DNA of 64,000 bases, taken from contig KQ964247.1 of assembly GCA_001566295.1 (NCBI GenBank), forward strand, positions 1,426,001 to 1,490,000, in the 5' to 3' direction. This DNA is from Microdochium bolleyi. Its lineage: Eukaryota; Ascomycota; Sordariomycetes; Xylariales; Microdochiaceae. A program made the position numbers and the translations under genes. Positions 56,506 to 64,000 of this stretch are shown piece after piece; position 1 is the first letter of the stretch, and each line of letters starts with the position of its first letter. The notes under the pieces are model-generated. The model was not told the origin of the DNA. It made no database searches and worked only from the letters and a program-made list of their open reading frames with translations.

Positions 56506-58386
56506 TCACCAGGTGAAACTCTCTTCCACAAAGTCGACGACAGTGCGCTCGTCCTGGACCTCACGGACAGCCTGTCTAACATCATCAGCCAGGGCGCCGG
56601 GGCCACAGACGCTGACACACATGGCGCCCATCTGCTCGTCGACCTCCTTCTGAAGAAGTGTGGAGATGTTGGGCCGGCCGGGAAACATCTGGACGGTGGT
56701 CGAGGGCGAGTTGATCTCCTTGGCATTCTTAGGCCGTGTGATGAACAGCTTGATGTTCAGAATGTCCCTGCGGCGCGGCATCTTAAGAACTTCGTCCATC
56801 CACGGGCGGATCCACTGGAGTGCTTCGGTGTCGCGCATGATCCAGACAAGAGTGATCCGTCTTGTTGCGACAGTGCCCTCATTGAAGCCCTCAATCAGAG
56901 GCTTCAGGTATGACAGCTGATGCGTGATCCCCGTAGCACCAGCGAACAAGACGGCATGACCAAAAGAGTCGAGCTGGTGGTGGCCGGCGTACGGGCCTTC
57001 CATCGCCGCCTTGAGCTGGATGCATTGGTTCGGGCCAGCCAAGGCCTTGTTGTAGAGCTGTCTCGTGAAGCCGCTGTGGGCGCCAACAATGAACGAGACC
57101 GAAGTCGTGCCCCTGTGAATATCGGCAACGGTGTGGGGGGCATCGTCCAGCTTGGCGCGGTCCGCGTCGGGGTGGTGTGCAACCCAGGCAACTGAGAAAG
57201 GATGGCTTTCCCAGGTGCGGATGCCAAGGAACCGCAGGTATGCGTGCGTGCCGGGCCTGACGTCGACATGCCGGGGAAGGTGGATCGTGACCCGCGACGC
57301 ATCACCTGGCAGGGCCTCGACAGTAGCCTGGCTGAATCCCTTCCGTGACCAGTTGAGGAAGGCGAGGCGGAACATGCGGGCGAGTCTGTCCGCCAGCCAC
57401 ATGGAGACGATAGCGACCATCCAGGGCATCTGAGGAAGGATGTGCCCCTCGATGTGAGCTGTCCCGCAGTGGACAATGGTCATGGCGAAGATGAAGAGCG
57501 CGAGGATGATGTGGACGTTAAGGAAAGTTTCGTAGAATGCGTGTCGGAGTGGCGAAAGTGAGAGGATGAGCAGCACGAACAGCGCGATGGTGCCGTACAG
57601 GCCAGAGGCGAGGAAAATGTCGTCAAACAGTCTCATGCCGGCCATTTGCCAGTCTTCCGCGGCGACGGCAACGTACAGCCACGCGCAGGTGTGGACGACC
57701 GCTTCGACTACACAGACCCGGCCCATCCATCGGTGGAGCAAGTTGTATGTGTCGAAGCTGACCCGCAACAGAGGGATCAGAGGGTTGTTGCGGCCCGCGA
57801 GGATGATGAGGGGAACCATGTTGACGACAGCGAGGGTTCCCGAGCGGCCACGGACCTCAGCAGCTCTGGCAAACTCGAGACCCTCAGACCAGTTGAGAAC
57901 GAACATGTAGGCGACGTTGCTGAGCAGGTAGATGCTGAGGATAACGAAGTGCAGCCGCGAGGGCAGTGTTCCGATGCTGACGGCTGACGAAAGCTGGATT
58001 TCCCTGTTGTGCCTCTTGCTCCAGAGAGGTGCGTAGATGAGATTCTTCTTCAGGCTAGGCATCCAACTCCACTGTGCCTTCCTCCAGTAGTGCTGCTGGC
58101 TGCCAGGCACGGACATGGCATTGACAAGACGGAGCCTGTGCCAGAGGCTCTCAACGATGCGGATGACGAATACCAGCATGCCCAGGATACCCAGTGTCCA
58201 CCATAGCGAATCGACGAATAACAGGTTGACAGCTTGGTTGACTCCGTTCAGGAGCGTGGCGTACTGTCCGATCTCATGGTTGGCAAAATCACCGGCTGGT
58301 TTGGTGGCGTTGGCTGCACGGGCGAGGACGGCTGGCGCCGCTGCCAGGTGCCCCATGTCAGCGATCCTGCGCTGTATGAGGGACAT
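56506..58386 (-). CDS. Ferric/cupric reductase-type flavocytochrome, 626 aa
   Basis: This is a plasma-membrane or vacuolar metalloreductase of the FRE class, moving electrons from NADPH to external metal. A single exon runs from ATG 58386 to the stop at 56506. An N-terminal soluble/extracellular part (1-~55) is followed by membrane helices. Heme His pairs are H218/H232 (NLLHRWMGRV, VVHTC) and H292/H306 (NVHIIL, IVHCG). The FAD motif is ESHPFSVAW (H395), and the NADPH site includes MEGPYAGHH (G464) and LFAGATGITH. VCGPGAL near 594 and the end VVDFVEESFTW are standard. Unlike the reductase at the left edge it has no long insert. A TATA-like CGTATATAG lies about 65 bp upstream (58447-58455). Whether iron regulates it cannot be judged from the sequence alone. 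Confidence 0.92.
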   Translation of the reverse strand: MSLIQRRIADMGHLAAAPAVLARAANATKPAGDFANHEIGQYATLLNGVNQAVNLLFVDSLWWTLGILGMLVFVIRIVESLWHRLRLVNAMSVPGSQQHYWRKAQWSWMPSLKKNLIYAPLWSKRHNREIQLSSAVSIGTLPSRLHFVILSIYLLSNVAYMFVLNWSEGLEFARAAEVRGRSGTLAVVNMVPLIILAGRNNPLIPLLRVSFDTYNLLHRWMGRVCVVEAVVHTCAWLYVAVAAEDWQMAGMRLFDDIFLASGLYGTIALFVLLILSLSPLRHAFYETFLNVHIILALFIFAMTIVHCGTAHIEGHILPQMPWMVAIVSMWLADRLARMFRLAFLNWSRKGFSQATVEALPGDASRVTIHLPRHVDVRPGTHAYLRFLGIRTWESHPFSVAWVAHHPDADRAKLDDAPHTVADIHRGTTSVSFIVGAHSGFTRQLYNKALAGPNQCIQLKAAMEGPYAGHHQLDSFGHAVLFAGATGITHQLSYLKPLIEGFNEGTVATRRITLVWIMRDTEALQWIRPWMDEVLKMPRRRDILNIKLFITRPKNAKEINSPSTTVQMFPGRPNISTLLQKEVDEQMGAMCVSVCGPGALADDVRQAVREVQDERTVVDFVEESFTW

Positions 58387-61300
58387 GGCGGACCGTCTAT
58401 AAAAGAGTGATGATGTTGATATAAAATGGGCGGCAAGGCGGGAAGCCTATATACGAATGACGTAGCGTCGTGGTAGGCTGCGCGCACTTGAAAAGAAAAT
58501 GTCGGTTCTCCGGAATTCGGTTGTTGTGTTTCTGGCCGGAAGCTCGGGACAAAGCGCAACGATCAAGTGAATGGGCCTTGTGTGGTCATGAATGCATTGC
58601 GTGAGTCGGCTGTGGCTTGATTGTGAGTGGTTTCAGGGAGCCGGTGACCAGTGAGCCCGGCAAACAAAGAGCAGGGATCACAGGGCCAGGTTGTCGATAC
58701 AACACGAACACAGGCGATGCGTAGTAGGCGAGCTGTGAGGGCGAGGCGAGGGTGTCTAGTGATGCAAAGGATGAGAGTGTGCTCAACAGCCTGGTCGAGG
58801 TCGTGATGGTTGGTCAGGGTGAACGAGAGATGGTCGGTTGCCCAGAGGAGATGAAGAGAAGCTGGCGATGGAGCTATTCCAGGCTCTGAGCCGCAGGGAA
58901 GCAGACGAAAGAGGAAAGACGCGAGGGACGTGTGGCCCAGGATGGCCGACTCTAGGATCCAAAGAGCAAGCAAGATGACGATCGCCTGAAGTGCCAAATG
59001 AGCAGCAGTGACGAGCAGGAAGTCCAGAGGGCCGGGCAGAGGAGGCGACGCAAGCGCTTTTGAGGATCGGCGGCAACGATGGACGACCAGACGAGAACCG
59101 GTTGAGGCCGGTGGACCACGCAGACGGGACCCCGGCACTCCGTCGTCCCATGCCAGGCCACCTGGGCACTTGATGGATGGGAAGCCGCCCGCGATGGGAC
59201 CAAACGACACGAGCCCAGCATCCCCACCCGGAGCCTGCACGCCTCACTGGCCAGCGAGGGACGGCGCATCTGACAAACCCGATGCCCCTGACGTCCAGAA
59301 GGCCGGCGCGGCCCACCTGGGCGGCGAGTCGGGAGGCTGGCCCAGGGGGCCCAGGGGCAGGGAGCACCTGAGCAGCTCTTGCGAGCGGAGCAGTGGGCTC
59401 TAGTCAGGGGTGGTGCGAGGCGGCCGGGCAGCCGGCAGCCTATCGCTGGCGGCAGGCCGGGGGGGGCTGCACACGCGGCGCAGGCGAGGCCTCAGTGGAT
59501 GCACTGATAGGCGCAGACATGCGCACTTGCCTTGGGCCTTCCAGGCACCACGCCGCTGCCAGCACGGCTGTTTCGTTTCACCTCGACGCCTCTTTTCGCT
59601 CCCGCCTCTGCCATTGGCTGGGCTGGTCGCTGCCAGGCACATGCCACGCGACACCAGCTCACTCTCGGTTCCTCTCTCTTTGGAGTTGTTCCTGTCATCG
59701 TCAGTCGATGGCCCCATTGGCATCAACCACCCACGGAGTGGCCCATGGAGTGGCAGAGGAGCAAACCTTGCTACAATTGCAAGTCAGCATCCCAGGCGGG
59801 GGCCTCGGGGCACGGCGCAGATGGTGGGCCAGAGGCAGACCGCCCTGCCCTGCTCTGCCCTGCTCTGCTCCCGAGGTCTGCTCAGAACAAGCAGAAAAGA
59901 GGCCCCGCTGTTGGGATCCCTCTCTCGGCGCCACCGTCGTCGGCCTGGCCCCACCCAACGGCCGCCTTCGTGTCTGTTCTCGCCGTCCGTGTAATGCCTG
60001 GCGGCCTGGGATGGCTCGCATGGATTCCTAGCCGCCAAGACTTCATGCTGCCAGCCTGCCCCTCGTCCCTCTTTGCACAGCCTCTCTCGGCCGACCGCCG
60101 CCTCGCCAGTCCTGTTGGACTACAATGTACTCCATACATGGCAGTATATGCAACGGCATATGGGTCAGGGTCAGCCCGTCATGACAGCTGTGACATAACC
60201 CAAATCCGGCCACGGAACACAGCTTGACGATACTTCGATGCCTTCATCTATCCAGTGCGCCGTCACTGGCAGTCAGTGACGTGCACTCCGCCAGCTGCCT
60301 CTCTCTGTCTCACTCCTGAGACCACAGCAGCCAGCCTCCCGAGCCACCCAGCCATCCTTGGTCTCAGGTCGGCTGGAACTTGCAGATTTTCAGGCCAAGA
60401 AGGACCTCGGCTTTCGCAATGCACTCGAATCTGCAAAATGTGCTCGTCTCGCGAGCGGGGAGCGTTCCGAATTGAACGTCGACTGGCTACCCCGGCATCT
60501 CGGTCGCTGCTTCCGACATGCCCAGCCAGCCCAAGAGCTCCTTCATACCGGAAGAAATTGATAGATAAGACGCTGTCCTACGAATTCATGACCTCTTTCC
60601 GACACCAACACGACATGGTACCACCGTGGTGTCACTGAGGGTATTGTCATATATCGTGGGCAGCCACTTCTGCCTTCAGCAAGCACTTCTCGTCAGCCCT
60701 GAAACAGAAGCCCCGGAGCCTCAATATACTCCCCTGCCAGGCCCGGTCAGCCACGTTCTGGTCTGCCATACCCATACATCATAACCCGGTCTGTCGGGCC
60801 TCACATATATTGCATTCGTTCTCCCCCTCATCTCGTTACTAATTGCTTCGAACCTTGGCTGTCAGCATCCCAACACGTGCTCTTGAGACTGCCGCCCTTT
60901 GCCTTGTCCAGTCGGTATGATCCCAGGCTCTCAGCTCCCTCGAGAGAACGCCACCGGACAGCAGGCGATACACGATCACTCATTCGTGGACCCTTTATCT
61001 CCGGCAACTTTGCCCGTCTCGTCCGATGCCTCATGGTCACAGTTCCCCATCCGTTGACGTTGGACAGCCGTCTACCGGCAACTAAGTTAGCACTATGCAC
61101 GACATCTTGGGAGTGCACAAGAAAGAAGCCGTTGATAGTGTTTGATGCAGTCGTCACAACCCGACTCGTCCGTGCATCTCATGATCCGCGACGGCGTTCT
61201 TGAGCTTGTTCACCGGGTCGCCATTTCACCCGGGCAGCGATCGGCACGCGCTGGCCGTGACGCCGTTACACGCGATCGTAATAGCACCCAGGTCGACTCC

Positions 61301-62441
61301 CCACGATCTCTGGACCGTCTGATGTCTGGCGCCAACCGTGCGTTTCGATTTCCGAATGGTTTTTCTGGACCTTGTCCGTCTCCCTGGGCAGGGTGGTGGA
61401 TTGGCGCCTAGGTTCCTCAAGGAGTAGACTCCCTTGTTGGAAGGCTTCACCTGAGAACAGCCCCACTACCGATATGAAAGAACGTTTCCAGTTGACGACC
61501 TCGGCGCTTGATGGGCGGCACTCTCCGTGGTAAACCCTCGCATTTCCCTTTTCGGCAGCAAGGCCCCATGGCCATGAAGGTGTAAAAAATGCTGAATGAC
61601 AGTTTGGAACATTCTAGCTCTTTGAGACTCGTTAGTTACCCGTTGCCGGTTGTAAGCACGGGGAATGCGGCCAAGCGCTATTCGCATGACGAACGGACCA
61701 TACGGCATCCCTGAGCACTACCTTTCTCGAGCCATGCCATGAAATACCCTATCTACAAGTGGCGATTGATACTGTGCATCTCCAAGTCGGCAGCTTTATC
61801 TGCATATTCTTGGAATATCTCCTCGAGCAGCTTTTCACCGCTTGACGTGGTCCACGCACAGTAGGTCAGGGGCCAGAGGAACAATGCTGAGATTTTTATC
61901 TTATTTTACTTGGAAAAACAAAACAAAAAACCAAAACCTTCACGTGAGAATCAGGTGGACGTAAGTGACATAGCGCTGCCACTCAAGATAATGGGCACAA
62001 AGTCCAATGTTGAACGAGTTGGCTTCAGTCCACCAGCTTCGTGTGTCGATGAAGTTCAAATGTGCAGCCACTCAATTGTTTGGTACCCCACTTTTTGCCC
62101 GTCAACGACGTGAAGCAGGCGCGTCAACTCCAACAGACGATCTGAAGTTCAATCAAGCTGGGTTCATCCTCGCAAACGACGTCACACCAGGCACATAGCA
62201 AAGCGCAGTATTCGGCCATCACAGTGACGCCCTGACTGACCAGCCTCCAAGTTCACCGAGCAGGCAAACTGAAGGGCTTGATCAAGTGCTCAGCGTCCAG
62301 TAACCAACACCGGGCAACAGGCATATCGTAGAGGACCACGGATCGTCGGGTCATGGCCAGACCGGCGGACCCCAGTCTCAGGTCATTAGCGACACCACGC
62401 TTCGCGGCGTGATCCTGCACGCCGTGCACGCTTGAAAAGTC
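58387..62441. other. Long intergenic region
   Basis: These 4 kb separate the divergently transcribed second ferric reductase (-) and APC5 (+). GC-rich overlapping ORFs at 58.5-60.3 kb on both strands (up to 231 codons) have skewed composition and no motifs, and I treat them as chance. AT-rich sequence with poly-A stretches occurs around 61890-61935. No gene is supported. Confidence 0.5.
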
Positions 62442-64000
62442 ATGTCACGCTATCTGAACCCAGCCAAGATCGGCCTGCTGGCTCTGATAGAGCTCTACGT
62501 TAGCAAAGCAGTGCCCACGTCGGCCACTGTCGATGTCTTGTCCTTCATCACGTCACACCTCCTGGACAATGGCTACTCCAACAGCACTCCGTCAAGCTCC
62601 GAGACGCGGTGGAAGAAGGCCGAGAGCAGCGTCAGCATCGTGATAGCCGTTACCGAGTTCGAAAAGGTCCTGGGCCCGCTCACGACTGCCTCGGGCATGC
62701 CCGGCCGCGGCCTGTGGTATGCGTTCCTGGAGAAGCTCTGGAAGATCGACTCCCTTGATGCTCTGCACGAGTTCTTTGGCCGCTGCAGTGACATGCTGGT
62801 CAAGACCAAGCCGGAACAGGCGCTGGATACTGCAGCCGGCATCCCACCTCCCGACCCAGAGACAATTCGGCTGTCCCGCAATTCTCCGTTTGGTGCCTTT
62901 GTACGGCGGTCCCAGCTTGAGTTCACGCGCTTGCGCTTCCACGACGCGTTCGAGCTCTGGAAAGACTTTGTGCGTTACCGGCAGACGACAGCGGCATACT
63001 ATCGCAAGAAGACGCCCTCTTTCCAGAGACTCAGCTTCGACACGGTGTTGTTGACGGGCGAGCATGAATGGGGCACGACTGTCGAGGACATCGCATCTGT
63101 TGCGTACAGCGGCATGCTGCGAGGCGACCCGATAGCGACGTTGCCCGTCAGCACCGACGACATTGAAAAACTGCTCGAGTTCCAGATCGAGCAGATGCAA
63201 AAGTTTGGCACCCGCATACCCCTGGAGATCCGCCATCAATTTCACGATCTGGTCAACGACTCGGCCATGGTGCCGAGCCTGTCGCATTATCTGAGCTATC
63301 TGGAAGCTTGGAGGGCGGGGGACTACTCGACGTCGTTTGACTACCTCCATCGTTACTTCGACTACACCATGCAGAACAGGGATAGGCTGTTCTACCAGTA
63401 TGCCCTGATGAACCTGGCTGTGCTCCAAGCAGACTTCGGCTGCCATAAGGAGGCTGTCGCCGCCATGCTGGAAACAATCTCAACGGCCAGAGAAAACCGG
63501 GACATGACATGTCTCAACTTCGCCTTGAACTGGCTGTTCCACTTCGGGCGCGCACACCCCAAGATTACCAAGGACTTGGAGTCGAACAGCATGCTGGGCA
63601 CTGGGAGGGACTCCCTGGCCTTTCTGCGCAGCAAGGCGAAAGAGTCCGGCATGTGGACGCTATGGTGCTCGGCACTAATGAGCGAGGCCAAAATGAGCCT
63701 CTCCAACGGCGAGAGTGTAGCCACTGCTCTCGAGCACATGGTCCGCAGCTCGGAGATCCTGACGGAACAGAACATGAAGAGCATGATGGGCACGCAGATG
63801 GGGCTGAACATCTCGCTGTGGGACCGACTTGGCGTGTCCTACTTGTCCTCGACGTGTTGCGAGGTGTTTCTGCGGTGCCATGCGCGACACAGCGTGTTTG
63901 ACGACGAACTCAAGGTGACCAGCCGGCAAGCTTCACTACTAGCCCTCAACGGCAAATACGACGATGCTCTCGCACGGTTGGAGGGGATCGACTCGAACTC
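62442..64000 (+). CDS. APC5: Anaphase-promoting complex subunit 5 (APC5), N-terminal part, cut by window edge
   Basis: APC5 is a scaffold subunit of the anaphase-promoting complex, the ubiquitin ligase that triggers chromosome separation and mitotic exit. The frame opens at ATG 62442 and stays open for 519 codons to the end of the window. The start MSRYLNPAKIGLLALIELY is the conserved APC5 N-terminus (xP-x-KI-x-LL-x-LI-x-LY), followed by PTSATVDVLSFITSHLL. The later part contains the alpha-helical/TPR-like segment typical of the family: LSYLEAWRAGDYSTSFDYLH, RYFDYTM and YQYALMNLAVLQADFGCHKE. No intron signal is needed in the visible part. The C-terminal TPR region lies beyond the window. A 284-codon antisense ORF at 62592-63446 is a shadow. 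Confidence 0.92.
   Translation, partial: MSRYLNPAKIGLLALIELYVSKAVPTSATVDVLSFITSHLLDNGYSNSTPSSSETRWKKAESSVSIVIAVTEFEKVLGPLTTASGMPGRGLWYAFLEKLWKIDSLDALHEFFGRCSDMLVKTKPEQALDTAAGIPPPDPETIRLSRNSPFGAFVRRSQLEFTRLRFHDAFELWKDFVRYRQTTAAYYRKKTPSFQRLSFDTVLLTGEHEWGTTVEDIASVAYSGMLRGDPIATLPVSTDDIEKLLEFQIEQMQKFGTRIPLEIRHQFHDLVNDSAMVPSLSHYLSYLEAWRAGDYSTSFDYLHRYFDYTMQNRDRLFYQYALMNLAVLQADFGCHKEAVAAMLETISTARENRDMTCLNFALNWLFHFGRAHPKITKDLESNSMLGTGRDSLAFLRSKAKESGMWTLWCSALMSEAKMSLSNGESVATALEHMVRSSEILTEQNMKSMMGTQMGLNISLWDRLGVSYLSSTCCEVFLRCHARHSVFDDELKVTSRQASLLALNGKYDDALARLEGIDSN

Noticed and set aside
58563..60227. Cluster of overlapping ORFs on both strands (up to 231 codons)
   Set aside because: The region is GC-rich, the ORFs overlap each other in several frames, and none has natural composition or motifs.
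62592..63446. 284-codon minus-strand ORF
   Set aside because: It is antisense to APC5, whose N-terminal signature and continuous frame are on the plus strand.

Overview
The window is nuclear DNA from a filamentous ascomycete, most likely a Sordariomycete. Short GT-AG introns of about 46-130 nt with CTAAC/CTGAC-type branch sites are common. The proteome is typical of Pezizomycotina: a Zn2Cys6 regulator, a DUF3433 membrane protein, FRE-type ferric reductases and low-complexity Ser/Pro proteins. There is no bacterial-style operon, rRNA, CRISPR array or recognisable transposase. Genus and species cannot be read from the sequence.

Layout. 1-14 kb: the 3' part of a ferric reductase (+), a choline/ethanolamine kinase (-), a HAD-type phosphatase (-), the copper chaperone SCO1 (-) and a large coiled-coil protein (-). 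14.2-21.1 kb is gene-poor and holds at most a possible gene relic on the minus strand. 21.1-22.5 kb: an unknown disordered protein (+). 24.2-24.3 kb: an intron-bearing tRNA-Ala(AGC) followed by an orphan T-arm. 25-27.5 kb is a scarred accessory patch, with octamer minisatellites in opposite orientations around duplicated, broken 2EXR/F-box-like sequences. 28.3-33.2 kb: a DUF3433 membrane protein (-) and SAICAR synthetase (-). 37.9-39.9 kb: a Sec2-type Rab exchange factor (+). 43.8-47.0 kb: a ten-exon Zn2Cys6 transcription factor (+). 48.1-51.2 kb: importin beta-1 (-). 52.9-55.1 kb: 2-isopropylmalate synthase (-). 56.5-58.4 kb: a second ferric reductase (-). 62.4 kb to the right edge: the 5' part of the anaphase-promoting complex subunit APC5 (+).

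The genes do not form one pathway. They are housekeeping functions (purine and leucine synthesis, phospholipid precursors, nuclear import, exocytosis, cell cycle, cytochrome oxidase assembly, iron reduction) separated by unusually long intergenic stretches. I rebuilt exon structures by hand from splice signals, reading-frame continuity and family motifs, and every multi-exon model closes in frame. The most interesting points are very small coding exons (8, 13 and 16 nt), a stop-free Cys-rich intron just before the copper site of SCO1, a basic ATG-less extension upstream of the leucine-synthase start, the tRNA-Ala with a second B box, and the minisatellite/pseudogene patch. I found no convincing new multi-gene system.
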